Of a DNA stretch of 64,000 nucleotides, positions 45,895 to 57,837 are shown one piece after another. The notes beneath the pieces are model-generated. The model searched no databases. It saw only the letters and a list, made by a program, of their open reading frames with translations, and was not told the origin of the DNA. Source of the stretch: Pomphorhynchus laevis (taxonomy: Eukaryota > Acanthocephala > Palaeacanthocephala > Echinorhynchida > Pomphorhynchidae); contig WNNJ02000455.1 in assembly GCA_012934845.2 (NCBI GenBank), positions 82,547 to 146,546 on the forward strand. The letters run 5' to 3'. How positions within the stretch are numbered: position 1 is the stretch's first letter; each line of letters opens with the position of its first letter. The translations under genes were made by a program, and so were the position numbers.

Positions 45895-46600
45895 AGTGCA
45901 ACATGGCCTTTCATTATAAAAGGGAATGTCGCATAAAGCATGGTATAAATACCTTGTTCGTTGATAACTTATCACTATCAAGTGCAGATGCTGGCACTAT
46001 TGTAAGTGTCAGCATCTGCACTGACGAATGTCCATCAATGCTAGAAAATGTTCAGAATTTGTTATGCTTGCACAACAGAAAAATTCAAACATCATCGGCA
46101 TTCACTGTATGATTCATGGAAAGGCGATCATGCCCAAGTCGTTGACAAAAGACTGGCAAAGTGGTAAGAATTAAGGCATTCAAACGGTTAATTATATCAA
46201 ATCACGACTCCTGCAAGCAAGGCTTTTCAACAATGCGACAGATTCCGGCTTCAAATGTTTGCTATATCACGCTGAAGTTCGATTGTTGTCGAAGAACGTT
46301 TAAGTTGTTGATGCATCTCAAAATACAAATGTCTTTCATCGGACCTGAAGATCATGAATTTTGATTTGGCATGCATGACTAAATCTAGTGGTTGAAAGCC
46401 CAGTTCCTTAGAATTTATTTGGCAAATCGAACGTACTAAATTTAAGTCTTAAAGGACCTGCCAAGAATATCAGCATCTCAACATCAGAAAAAAATCGTTT
46501 AATGAAAAATCGACAATATAGAAATGCAAGATATTGAAACGTATTTTTGATTACTTTCCAAATGTCAACGAATCTGAATGAAAGCTAAAAATCGCTCAAT
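45895..46600 (+). pseudogene. hAT-superfamily transposase relic (ZBED5-like group)
   Basis: Readings in two frames fit the middle of a hAT transposase: VSICTDECPSMLENVQNLL (the ICTDGAPAM motif), then IIGIHCMIHGKAIMPKSLTK (the HCxIHxxAL block), then TVNYIKSRLLQARLFNNATD and CLLYHAEVRLLSKNV (the LLxHTEVRWLSKG motif). The usual Trp of EVRWLS is Leu. There is a frame change after about 46080 and stops near 46170 and 46295. Terminal inverted repeats and the N-terminal BED finger were not found. A 17-bp inverted repeat (45981-46022) sits just before the ICTD motif. Confidence 0.75.
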
Positions 46601-47739
46601 TAATCATTTCTGATCATAGTGACACTTCACTTTTTGTAAAATTATTTTTCAAAATAGAAGGTTCTTTATGAGTAAAATCGATAGATTTGGCATAAATATT
46701 CTATTATATTGAGACAGATAAACTCAATTCGTAAAAATACAGTTGTGCAATTACCACACTAGAAATCTGTAATGCTTGAATGAGATAACTTGAAATAACT
46801 AGACTTGATTGTTTTAATAGCAAAATTTATTTTGAAAATTTAATAGATTTTGTACCTTCATCAAATCAGCACTTATAATTAGTTGGCAGAAATAACATTC
46901 TAAATATTAATATATCTTATTGAAATTAAATTATGAAATTTAAATGTCGATAGAAATAGCATTTTAAATATTAATATTGAAATAAATTAATATTAATAAA
47001 TTAAATATTACTTATTGAAATTAAAATTATGAAATTTAAATGTCGATAAATCATAATTATGTATAAGAAAATCCCTCACTCATTACACATTTCTACATAT
47101 TTTTTGTCTAATTTTATAATTGTTTGTCTAATTTTATAATTTTTATTAATTTACAAATAATATTTTTCTGTTTCATATTAATTAAGTTGTGTTGGGTCCC
47201 CATAGTTGTGTTGGGTTCAGAACATGAACATAATCTGATCACACAGCGGTTCATCCCGATAATCTTCAATCTTTATTCTAATGGTGTATTATTTATTAAT
47301 AGGTTAATAAAAATACAGGGTTATGAAGATACTTTATAAGATTAATATATTTATATTTTTTCAAATTTACAGTACAAAATATTCAATCTTGATTAAATAA
47401 TCTAATTTATTTGTGAATTTGTACGACTTGGCGGATTGTGCTATATATCGTTGTGATTAATATGGAATTTGTTATTAAGCACATGAGAACATACATTTTG
47501 CTCATTGTGTTAATAAAATAATTACACGTTGCATCAACATGTTAATTAGGTGTGCTTTGAATTTGTGATATAATTAAATTTTAATACTCAATTTAAGTAT
47601 TTTTATTGGATATGATACACATCACTTTGATATGATGCAAACCTATCATTTGGCATAAGAATTTAGGTTTTTGGTTGACGTTAAACATATAACGTAATTA
47701 TTATTTGTGATAAATAATGACAAACAAATAATCGAGTTT
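46601..47739. other. AT-rich stretch with a decayed family X piece
   Basis: No gene. 47190-47330 (GTTGTGTTGGGTTCAGAACA; TCTTTATTCTAATGGTGTAT) resembles a reverse family X copy. The rest is A/T-rich with short direct repeats at 46.9-47.05 kb (ATTGAAATTAAATTATGAAA, AATTTAAATGTCGATA twice). Confidence 0.5.
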
Positions 47740-48010
47740 TTTTCAAAAGATAAGTCCCATAGAGGGCAAATTTATAAAATAATTGGTTGACGTTTCCATC
47801 CTCCATTTAAGGAACATTTGGTATGATGCGATCAAACCAAAGGAAAAAAGCACGACTAAGCGTAAATCCAACCCCTTCAATTTGAATAGACACTCTGCAT
47901 AAGTTCGATTCTGCTGTTTAACTGATTGTAATTGGGCTATATGTTTCAGAACGGGATCAAGGCCACCCAAAACTGAGAAAACGAGGGGAACGAATAAACT
48001 TCTCTCCACG
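47740..48010 (-). pseudogene. Retroelement C-terminal domain fragment
   Basis: The minus-strand frame of 88 codons reads VERSLFVPLVFSVLGGLDPV with LKHIAQLQ and LVVLFSFGLI. The ERxxFxPLVFSxxGG signature is the end of a large invertebrate retroelement-type protein that also occurs at 54.46-55.21 kb (IERAHFRPFVMSTTGG). It is truncated on both sides. The family is recognised by pattern only; the element type is uncertain. Confidence 0.5.
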
Positions 48011-49040
48011 TCGACTATTCCTTGTTCGATCTTTTGCGATTTTAATTATAATCAAAGGTTGATGCTACAGATGTGGAGTACGATGCAGCAAAGCTATTGA
48101 ATACGGCGACGTAGAGTAAAGTCCGCTTGAGTTGTAATAATACGTCCGCTAGCGTTGTAACAAATAATCGAGTTGGAGAGAAAGAAGAATCAATTATATT
48201 TTTATTTTTTAAATTTAATTTAATTAAATTATTCTAAATTCTTAATATTCAGATTTTTTACTGTTGTATGATTTAAGTAAAAAAATTTGCTGACATTCGA
48301 CTTTGAAACGGCTTGTGAAAACGGTTTCGATAATTCGCAACAATGCTTACGACTTATCATTTGTGAATTAAATGATCCGATCACTTTTACAAAAGTTTCC
48401 ATTTCGTATATTAATTCACTTAATTACACATCAGTGCTTTACCAAAAAATCATATTTCTAAGGCAAATAAATTAGACAGATATTTCTAAAACAAATAAAT
48501 GACATTAAATTCTGACAAATAAATTGTTTGAAAAGTTTTGTCAAAACCTGTCGTTACATATCATTACACATAAGAAGCGAAAACGCGAAAACGTATTATC
48601 GGAAGATGTATTTTACGAATAATTTACCAAAACGCTAATTGCCAAAGTAAGCGAAGTGACATTACTTTTATAAATATAACATATTTCGAAAAATATTAAG
48701 ACTGATAACTAGAAATTTGATTAGATTCAAGATAATATAATGGTAAGTAAATTTCGTTTAAATTTAAATGTTGTTGAGCTTAAAGTCTGAAAATTTATCA
48801 GTATAGCTCAATTGAATAGTCAAATTGTTAGAAGGATCCATTGAAACTATTATAACGAATTTAAATTTATTTAAATGATGTAATTAAATGATATAAATGA
48901 TTTAGAATATTAATTGTGTTTGATATAATTTGAAATATTATAATAATATTAATAATATTATAAAATTGTATACCATATATATGCCTTTAATTATATAATA
49001 TACATTACATTATATATAATATATAATATAGTAATATATA
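48011..49040. other. AT-rich stretch, no gene seen
   Basis: A/T-rich DNA ending in a TATATAATATA run at 48.99-49.04 kb that abuts the LINE-B 5' end. An open frame at 48287-48475 has no supporting signals. Confidence 0.4.
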
Positions 49041-51945
49041 GGGCCGCTAGGTGCCAGTCCAGTAAGTATTAAACTGACACATATTGCCAATTAGCATCTT
49101 CGTGGAGCGGCCCAGGCAACGAATGTTCGACATTTGTCGATTAACGGCTAAATAATTGGCAGGCTTGCATCAGCCGAAGGGATAGTCTTTTTATAGACTA
49201 TCTCAGATCCCTTCGATGACACCAACGTCGAATTAGACAATGGACGAAAAGGCGGAAGAGAGTCACGGATGCGTTTCCTTGCAGTAGCTATGTTGGATCA
49301 TCAAAAGAATATTGGGAACGGGAGATAACCGAACAAACAAAATCACTCCGATGACTCCAAAGGCAGATTAAACATTGACGAAAAGGCGGAAGAGATTCTA
49401 AGACCTGTATCCTTACAGTAGCGATGTTGGATCATCAAAGGATATCGGGAGCGGGAGATAACCGAACAAACCAACGAAGACAATGAAAATGACAAGCAAG
49501 AAATTTATTAAATATAAATCAAATGCAAAGAACAATGGTCAACTCACCACTGACCGGAGGAGTTTTGATTGTCTGGTGCTGTGTGACCAGGCAGTTGTAC
49601 GAAGACAGCGAAAGAAGCATCAACATCTGAAGCGGACTAGTTCCCTCCCCTGGCGAGTAGGGTGTCGTTTGTGGTAGAGAGGTTTAACTCAGTGAACGAA
49701 ACGTTAGCGTATTTGAGACTTATAGTCAAAGAGGGAAAGGGGATAACTTGTGTGTGCGTATGCTCCCAACATTATCTTAGAACTTGGAATACGCATCCTT
49801 CGTGGAAGATCTTCAACCTCTGCTTGATAGTACTCCTGTTGGAGATTCCTTCGTTCTATTGGGTAACTTCAATGCTTATGTTGGTAGCGACAGTAGCACT
49901 TGGCAGGGAGTATTGTGGAGAAAGGGACTCTCTAATATAAATGTGAGTGGTGTTGAATTACCGCACTTTTGTTCGCGTAACAATTTATGCATAACCAACA
50001 CCATGTTTGAACATAAGGAGATCCATAGATTCACATGGCATCAAGATTCTCTCAGTCAAAGATCAATGATCGATTTTGTAATCGTTTTATCTGATCTTCG
50101 ACGTTATGTTCTGGACACTCGTGTGAAGAGAGGGGCTGAGCTGTCAACCGATCACTACCTTGTAGTTAGTAAGCTTCGATGGTAGGATCAAATGTTAGAC
50201 AAGCTTAGTAAACCCAAACGTTATGTGAGGGCTGCTGGAAGCGTCTAGCAGATGTTTCTGTCAAAGAACGTTTTTCTGACTACATCCGGGAGGACTTCTC
50301 TCGGTTGCCAGAAGAGGTTATGAGCATTGATCAGAAATGGGATATGTTCAGATCCTCGTTTGCCAAAGCAACTGTTAAAAGTTGTGACTCGAAGACATTA
50401 GGTGCTTGTTGCGGAGGAAATATTCGAACTGCTTGGTGGACACCAACAGTTAGAGATTTTGCCAAAAGGAAAAAGCGGGCTTATAAGGTAACTTTGTCAG
50501 ATAAATCAGTAGAAGCTGTAGACAAGTACCGAAAAGCAAAGAGCTTCAGCTCGAGCAGTTACTTAAGCGAAGAAGGCGGCTTGCGAGAAGTTTGACAACA
50601 CTTATAACTTGATTATAGGTCAGCTTCAAAGATGTTCTGGAGGACGATCAGGAACTTTCGTGTTGGAAAGCAGAAAACTCCTCAAACTGTCTATAACAAT
50701 ACAGGATCTATGCTGACTGACATTGAAGAAATTATTGGTTGTTGGAAAGAGCATTTTATGTCCCCTTAATTCGATGGATATGCCGTTTCTTGTAGAAATG
50801 GAGCATATAGAACCAACGGAAGAGCTCATCTTGTTGGAATAGGTCATTGCTGTTGTTAAAAAACCTCGTAATGGCAAGTATTCTAAAGTAGACGAGATTC
50901 GAATTGAAGCGTTAAAGGCATTCGACATTGTTGGCATAAAGTGGCTAATACGGATCTTCAACGTTGCATTGAAGTCGGGCAAGGTTCCAAGTGAGTGGCG
51001 AACTGGGTGGTGGTACCGATCTATAAGAAAGGTGACCGAAGAGTGTGTTTTAATTATCGGGGCATCACTCTTCTTAGCCAAACTGTTAAGCTATTTGCTA
51101 GGATTCTTAAGTTAAGGATACGACCTATAGTTGATTGACAGTTGCAAGAGGAACAATACGGCTTTCGTCCAGGTCGTGGAACTTCGGATCAGCTCTTTAC
51201 TCTCTCAACTACCCTTCAACGGTCGTGGGAGTTCGCTTAACGGGTCTACATATGCTTTGTAGATTAGGAGAAGGCATTCGACCGAGTTTCGTGAGAGAGG
51301 TTGTGGGAGTTACTAAGGGAGTGTGGTGCGTTGGGCTACGTCAGGGTTGTCTTTTGTCTCCACTTTTGTTCCTTGTTTACATGGATAAATGTTCGAGACG
51401 GGCAGCTCTGATGGATGTCAGTCTTAAGTTCGGTTCCATCAGGATAGCATCTCTGCTTTTTGCAAATGACGTTGTTTTGTTGGCTTCTTGTCCTGAGGAT
51501 TTACAATGCCTACTAGATTGAATCACGATGGAATGCCAAGCGACAGGGATGTTGGTTGGTACCTCCAAGACTGTCTCTATGCGCTCGTCTCGGATTTAGT
51601 TGCCAACGTCAATCCGGATTTGGGTAAATGTTCTTCCTGATGTGGAGTATTTCAAGTATCTTAGGGTATTATTCTCGAGGGATGGCAGTAACATTAAGGA
51701 GATTGAGAAGCTGATTTGTGCAGCTAAGGCAGCAATGCGTTCTTTGTACAATCAGTAGTGGTGAAGCGGGAGTTTAGTCTTCGGGCGAAGCTTTTGGTTT
51801 ACCACGCAATCTTCGTTCCTATAATAACCTATGGTCATGAGCTCTGAAAGAGAACTCTGGTCTGTCGCCCAGGATCGCGATGTCTGGAGTAGTTGGATTC
51901 GTGCACTGCCTCCACGACCCGACACCCGGACCAGTGGTTGTCAAG
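49041..51945 (+). mobile_element. LINE-B: near full-length, decayed non-LTR retrotransposon
   Basis: A 5' region (49041-49480) with a tandemly repeated segment; endonuclease at about 49.66-50.19 kb (VVERFNSVNETLAYLRLIVK; FVLLGNFNAYVGS; RSMIDFVIVLSDLRRYVLDT; VKRGAELSTDHYLVV); RT at about 50.8-51.6 kb (QYGFRPGRGTSDQLFTLS; VRQGCLLSPLLFLVYMD; LLFANDVVLLAS) and the tail (YLRVLFSRDGSNIKEIEKL; ELWSVAQDRDVWSSWIRALP). Both catalytic boxes are altered: GDFNA to GNFNA and FADD to FAND. Many stops. The family is widespread in fish and invertebrates (RTE-like or I/Nimb-like; clade not settled). A second, 3' piece is at 7.2-7.8 kb. Confidence 0.82.
49235..49475 (+). repeat. Tandem repeat in the LINE-B 5' region
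   Basis: Two units starting GACGAAAAGGCGGAAGAG (about 49235 and 49378) and ending GGGAGATAACCGAACAAAC (about 49320 and 49455), spaced about 143 bp. Repeated 5' UTR units often carry LINE promoter activity; here that is inference. Confidence 0.75.
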
Positions 51946-51949
51946 AAAA

Positions 51950-53415
51950 AATATTTTATATTGTTTGTTTTTCTTGTCAAGAAATTGTTGTTGTAGTAAT
52001 ACATATAACATATAATATATAGATATATATTATATATCATATAAAAAATATTATTATTTTAGATACCATAAGTTGTAAGTTAAATACAAGTTAAAAAATA
52101 TAAGTTAAAAATAAGTAGAGATATCTAAATAATTATCTGTATAAAATGTGCATTTAATTTAGTTATAAAACGTGTTTACGTATCAATAGGGAGTAATTAA
52201 TTAAATTAAGGCTGTTATTATTTAATAAGCTTTAATTAATTAATAAATCATATATAAAATATATGTCCGTGTCGAAGAACAGAGTACAATTTTAAAATTT
52301 TTAATTTCAATATTTAAATTTTAATTTTAATTATAACTTACTATATTTTTATTAAGTTAAGAGATAATTAACTTCAATAGTTACTGGTTGTGACATTACA
52401 AATAATATAATAATATTAATATAATATAATACAATTTTAAATTTTAATCTATAAATTTAAAATGTTTAATTAATTTAAATTAATTAAATCATGGTATTAA
52501 ATTATTATAGTGAAATAACATGGCTAAGATCCTTAAGTTATATTTTTGTTTATTTCTTATAAGTGATGCTAGCTTTAAGAGTTACTGGTTTGTAGTATTT
52601 CAGCTGATATCTAAAGTTTTTTATTATACTTACTCTATTGAAATTAATCAGAATCAATCTCACAATCGCTAATTTCGTTAATGCTACTTTTCTCTAGAAA
52701 TTGTTTAATTTTAATTTAAAAATTTAATTATTGCAATCATCTTGATTTGTTTTGTTGATAAAGAATATATCAATAAAGGATGATATTTAATTGCCTATTA
52801 TTTAAGGGTAAAAATCAAGTATTATTTTTCGAATTTGCTCATTTTTTCTCGTCATGATAAAGTGAGATTCAAAAATACAAATACTTTAAAAATGTGCCAT
52901 ATTTTGATAAAAATTTGCAATCGTTTATACAATACAAATTATCAATTTAATTTATATTTATTCAAAATAGATATAAAAATAGATACTGTGTATTTATTAA
53001 AACTAATAATATTTAATAAAACTATTCAATAAATATTATTTAAGAATATTATTAAGTAATTCGCAGTATTAGTTAATAAAAATAATACTATGCATCTGAT
53101 ATGTATGCTAATAATCACAAAATATTCTTAAATTTAATGAATTCAATATTCTTGAATTCATGAAATATATTTTATAAATATATTAAAATAAAATATTAAA
53201 ATATAAATAATATATTAAATATATTAGCATATATTTACTTTACAAATGATATTATAATATAATATATTTGTATTAATATACAAGACAAATTGTATCTCTA
53301 TGCGAGATAAGTATTATCGATTCTGGCCCTTTTGACAATTTTACAAAAAATATTCGTAATCAATTAATTAACTCGTTTTAAAAAAAGTATAATGTAACGC
53401 TTATGTCTGATTTAG
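51950..53415. other. AT-rich stretch, no supported gene
   Basis: Very A/T-rich DNA with TA-alternating runs (52.01-52.04, 53.16-53.28 kb). No exon with good splice sites was recognised; an upstream start exon for the 53.4-kb gene could lie here. Confidence 0.4.
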
Positions 53416-54184
53416 AAAACTCAATTAGCTGCGTTTGTTTTCATATGCGTATTCGCCACAATATATTGTGTGCCTGTAACAGTAAGTATATAATTAGTAT
53501 ATGTGAGTATATCTCATTCGTAAGTGTAAATCATTTGTACATCATGTAATATATAGCTTTATTTTTGTCGAACTAAAGACTAATTAGTAAAATTGGGTAT
53601 GTTTTAATATGACCAATTCGTTTGAGAATTTATTCTTCCTGGTTTCTTTAATGATCTGCTTATTTTACCAGATTAATTAAAATTTATTAATTAAATAAAT
53701 TATTTGCTTGAGTAACATATCTTGTCAATTATTTATAATAATTTTCAAAATTACTTAGTTTTAAGACCAACAAATTTAATTTTAGAATTAAAGTAATTTT
53801 CTAACTTTCTTTTATTTTATTACTTAATTATAATTTTTTATGTAAATGTAATTTTAAGCCCTCATTCCATACAAATGATGAAAGTGCCGAATCAGATGAA
53901 ATGAAGGATCCCGTAATTAGTGAAAACTAGATATTCTAAGCAATTATTTGTTTCTGAAATGAATTTAGGTCAAACCAGGCGAGATCAAACCCATACCGGC
54001 GTCTATAATAACAACAACGAAGGAAATAATAAAACCAACAACAACGAAGGAAATAATAAAACCAACAACAACGAAGGAAATAATAAAACCAACAACAACG
54101 AAGGAAATAATAAAACCAACAACAACGAAGGAAATAATACAGTCCACAACAACTCCGAAAACGACACCGGTATACAGTAGTTAA
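53416..54184 (+). CDS. Candidate secreted Thr-rich repeat protein (three 3' exons)
   Basis: Three in-phase (phase 0) exons: 53416-53481 (after TTTAG, before GTAAGTATA) encodes KTQLAAFVFICVFATIYCVP, a good signal-peptide core; 53859-53912 (after TTTTAAG, before GTAATT) encodes PSFHTNDESAESDEMKDP; 53969-54184 (after TTTAG) encodes VKPGEIKPIPASIITTTKE, then four more KPTTTKEII-like 9-residue repeats and ends at TAA. All exon lengths are multiples of three. The start-codon exon was not found. Function unknown; a small secreted or mucin-like product is inferred. An alternative frame through the last exon (NNNEGNNKT repeats, ending at a TAG just before) is also open, so the frame is not proven. Confidence 0.45.
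54007..54138 (+). repeat. 27-bp minisatellite, nearly five units
   Basis: The unit AACAACAACGAAGGAAATAA-TAAAACC repeats with perfect or near-perfect copies. The 27-bp period keeps any frame open, on both strands. In the proposed exon frame it encodes KPTTTKEII. Confidence 0.95.
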
Positions 54185-54454
54185 TTAATTGATTAATTAA
54201 TTATCAAAGATTCTGGGCAATCAAAATTACATTTATTATAATAATATTAATATTAATAATTATTAATATTAATTGAATTATTTTTTTAATAATAATTTTT
54301 TATATAAATAATACATTTAGTGATTTGTCATGTTTTACAATTCTTGCGTCTGGCTACAAACGCTCTGATGGACATTGATACTACTCGAGCCATTATCTCG
54401 ACAAACGGCATCTGTATGTGTGTATTATCTCGGCGTAATTCTGTGGTCCTTGCA

Positions 54455-55300
54455 AAACATGCTTTATGCTACCTTTTTTAACACAATGTTAGCCGCGTAT
54501 CCCAATCCACCTGTTGTTGACATAACAAATGGACGAAAATGAGCCCGCTCAATTCTATTTATGCGTTCTTTGTATTTGCAATTCTTCCTTTCCTTTTGAT
54601 ATACAAAGAGATTTGACATGCGACTCGTTGCATACGATTGAGAAAAACTATTAAAGATGCAGATGTCCAGGAAGGCCCGCTCCGTCGCATGTCCGAATAG
54701 GCCGTTACACACTATGCCTGCCATTGCATTACGATCCCTAGTCGTCGATGTTGCTTCAAATAACGTGGTATCGGGTACATTCTGTAATATTGGTTCTTGG
54801 ATTACCCTTCGACATACTTTTTGAATTTGATTCGCAAGTTCACTCTTAATGCTATTGTGGCGTACAAATGTCATTCCTCCAGTTCTGCAAGACAGTATAT
54901 GTGAGACTTCATTGCTTTTACCGCATTCACACCTTCCATGATTCGAGGTTTGCCAGTCATAACGAGCTACCATAGCATCATGAAACTCGCGAGTATTAAG
55001 GAACGAATCTTTAGCTCCGTGATTACTGCTGAGCCACGCCGAAGCTCTAATTTTGCTCGCTTTTTCAAAAATTGTAAATAGATCTCTGGATGATAATTCT
55101 ATTATACTTTGCCTGTATCGTACTGTCTCTCTCTTGTTACATTCTTTGATTTCTTTGTATATTTGCTTCTGCTGGGTTTCCAAGTCATCACCTATTAGAC
55201 CTTTCACTGCGGGATTACAAATCTTGACCTAGTTTTCAAATTCTGAACCGCACATTCTTAATAGGTTTATGAGTCCCTGCCCGACAAAATTAATAATTAT
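54455..55300 (-). CDS. Retroelement protein C-terminal part with Cys/His cluster and endonuclease-like pattern
   Basis: An open minus-strand frame of 247 codons (55207-54464), with earlier sequence to about 55300 readable past one stop (GQGLINLLRMCGSEFE). Features: basic start with YRQSIIELSSRDLFTIFEKA; CECGKSNEVSHILSC (a CCHC-like cluster); GGMTFVRHNSIKSELANQIQ (RHN motif); ATERAFLDICIFNSF; and the end KERINRIERAHFRPFVMSTT-GG. The order CCHC, RHN, then an acidic FLDI strand recalls the restriction-like endonuclease ends of R2/R4-type retroelements, and similar orphan proteins occur in many invertebrates. The position where relatives have R-x-D-I here reads NAMAGI. The parent element type is not certain. 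Confidence 0.55.
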
Positions 55301-55496
55301 TGAATTAATTATTGCAATAATAATTAATATTATATAATTATATTTATTATCAATATTATTAATATAATAAATATCAAAGATTCTCATTGTACCGAAAATT
55401 GTATGAAAAACAACTACACAATCGAAATCATATTTTTATCAAAATCAAAAATGGTGTATTCAAATATTCTAACACAAATGTGCTCATCATCAGGAA

Positions 55497-56215
55497 TTGT
55501 ATCAGTAGTTGTTGAACTTTGTGCATTTTTATACAATTTCAGGAACACAGCTACACACCAGTTATTTCAAAGAACAAAATAATGAAAAATATCTAAGTTC
55601 CAAGAAAAAATTAAAGAGATTATCAATCTCATCTCTCTCTTCTATTTTTAATAATCAACCACTCCCAATCTTCACACATCGCGTAAGATACCTAGAGTTT
55701 ACTATTACAGTTAAATGGTATCTCAGATCTAACTTGAATAGATTCAAGTGTACTGAAGAGAGCTATATGAGCACTGAGACGGTCCACACGTTTGTCATTA
55801 AGGGTGCGCCTCTGATGTACTTGGGAAATCCGGGGATTAGTCTTCTTTTCTAGAAAACGTATCACTGAACAAAGACTAAGGTTTCTTAAGCTCATCATCT
55901 TTGGATTGTCTACCATCATCCGTTTCGACTGGACTCTCAGGTGTGTGAAATACTTTGAGTGATTTATCCAGAGGGCGGTGCGTTTGTGTATGCTAGAGGG
56001 ATCCGATGCCTCTAGACCGTTATGGACGAATTGAACAGACTGTGAACTTTACGACTTATTATTTTTGTGTCCTATATGCTAAATATGTTATTAGCTGCAT
56101 GATTTGTATAAGTAGCTGTTAAACTTTGTGGATTTGTATACCATTTCAGTACAACAGCAATACATCGGTTAGTTCAAAGAACAGAATACAAAAATACACT
56201 GACCAGAAATGAGTA
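55497..56215 (+). mobile_element. LINE-A copy 8, 3' fragment, flanked by an imperfect direct repeat
   Basis: 55605-56060 matches the LINE-A 3' coding end (NNQPLPIFTHRVRYLEFTIT; LGNPGISLLF; FDWTLR-like tail) with stops. The flanks 55500-55590 and 56107-56203 resemble each other (GTTGAACTTTGTG / GTTAAACTTTGTG; TTTCAAAGAACAAAATA / GTTCAAAGAACAGAATA). A very long or old target duplication, or prior duplication, is possible. Confidence 0.65.
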
Positions 56216-56536
56216 TGTATTACAATCAAATTATATAAAAATATATAAAAACCAACAAAACAAAAACAATTAGTAATTCACAATTCATTGCAATCAAAAG
56301 AAAACATAATACAAATTAAATAATTAAACAAAATGAAATTGTAATTGAATAGACAATAAAATTTCTAAGATGTTGCAATATCTAATGATATTGCAACATA
56401 AATTGTATTTATTTTTAAAACATAAATAATCTACTATTGTGCCATTTGAATTAAATATTTCAAAATGCACTAATACACCGATAGACACTTAAAGCTGATA
56501 TTCATAATATTCATTTAGAAAACGGAACATTCACAG

Positions 56537-57615
56537 CCTCCCGATAATGAAATAAAAAGTAATGTGATATTCAATTTAAAGGATGTTCTAATCAGAAAAT
56601 TTGAGCGTAAACAACTGCAAAAAATACTCAATAATGTATATCTGATTGTGTTTGAAGTTTACATTAATATTTAACTCATCTTAGTATCGGAAAGAACATA
56701 AGAACGAAACCGGTGTGGATATTGGACATCTAACCATATTAGATTATTACGAATACGAAGACACAGAAAATATCTATTTTGTCAAGGTAATCCAATTGAA
56801 CAAATTATTTACTATCTCAGCTATCATTTATTATACTAAAACTTTAACAAACTTTATTTTTTGAAATGAAATGTTATTGATAAAACAAACGATTTTTGAA
56901 ATGTAAAATATAATTTACACAGTTTAAAAATTAAAAATTAATAAGTAGTTCAGTAAAATAGTTTAATGCTAACACTTATCTTTGAAATTACTTTTAACAT
57001 CATTTTATGCCAGTCTAATATATTTTTGACAGTGGGCACAAATTCGATTTAAGGATTTAGTTCTTGGTGGCAGGCGAGTCATTCGTGATAAGTGTGAAAA
57101 TGAACTAAATGTAATCAGCGCAATAATTCATTTATCTACTTGAAAGTAGACGAAAAATATAATCTAATCTACTTTTCATCTATTTATTTATTTTTAAATA
57201 AATGATTTTCATCATCTATTTTACTTTATAGTAAACTTTTATTTTATTCCCATGTATTTGTATATTCATTGTGCGATAAAGGATGTTGAGTGTATTCATA
57301 CATTGTATTAATTGTTAATTAATTGTTAATTAATCGAACGATTTTATATAATTTTTACGAGGTTTTTTAAATGTGGGTTATTTATTGCAACGATAATTTT
57401 TAAAGTCGTCTTCGTTTTCAAATTTTCCAAAATAGCAAAGACAGAATTTGCATTATTAAAAATAAACTGACAATTTAATGATATTTGAGGTCATTGATAT
57501 AAAAGGCAAATATCATCATTTAAAAGTAAGCAAACCCTACGAACTACTTCCAATTGGAACGGTTATCGATATCAAGCCAGTAAAAGATGCGAATGAAGAA
57601 TTAAATCCGTTTTGA
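56537..57615 (+). CDS. 3' half of an unrecognised host gene, four exons
   Basis: Four phase-0 exons with standard borders: 56537-56635 (PPDNEIKSNVIFNLKDVLIR...; 33 codons), 56685-56786 (YRKEHKNETGVDIGHLTILD...; 34 codons), 57033-57110 (WAQIRFKDLVLGGRRVIRDK...; 26 codons) and 57490-57615 (VIDIKGKYHHLKVSKPYELL...; 41 codons and TGA). Acceptors are CACAG, CTTAG, GACAG and TTGAG; donors are GTATAT, GTAATC and GTAATC. The first intron is 49 bp, like the 52-bp ELAV intron. A poly(A) signal follows the stop by 31 bp. The joined segment is at least 134 aa, soluble, mixed charged, with no signal peptide or transmembrane part. I do not recognise the family. The upstream exons are not found and may lie beyond the LINE-A fragment. 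Confidence 0.6.
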
Positions 57616-57646
57616 TATATTCTAGTGTTTACTTATTGCTATTTGC

Positions 57647-57652
57647 AATAAA
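57647..57652 (+). terminator. Poly(A) signal of the 56.5-57.6 kb gene
   Basis: AATAAA 31 bp after the TGA at 57613-57615, the normal animal spacing. Confidence 0.55.
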
Positions 57653-57837
57653 TATATATAGTTAGTTAGATATCATTAGTGATTTATAGGTTAGTACTTG
57701 CATGAACATGTATCAATGTTTATAGATTAATAATAAATTTTTGTTTTAAATAAGAAAACTCAATTGTTTATCGTTCTTAGTCAATTACAACCATTTATTG
57801 CCATATTTTGATTTTTCTTTCACGATTAATTTTACAA

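Noticed and set aside
53965-54147. Minus-strand frame of FIISFVVVG repeats
   Set aside because: It is the antisense of the 27-bp minisatellite, which is open in several frames because its period is a multiple of three.
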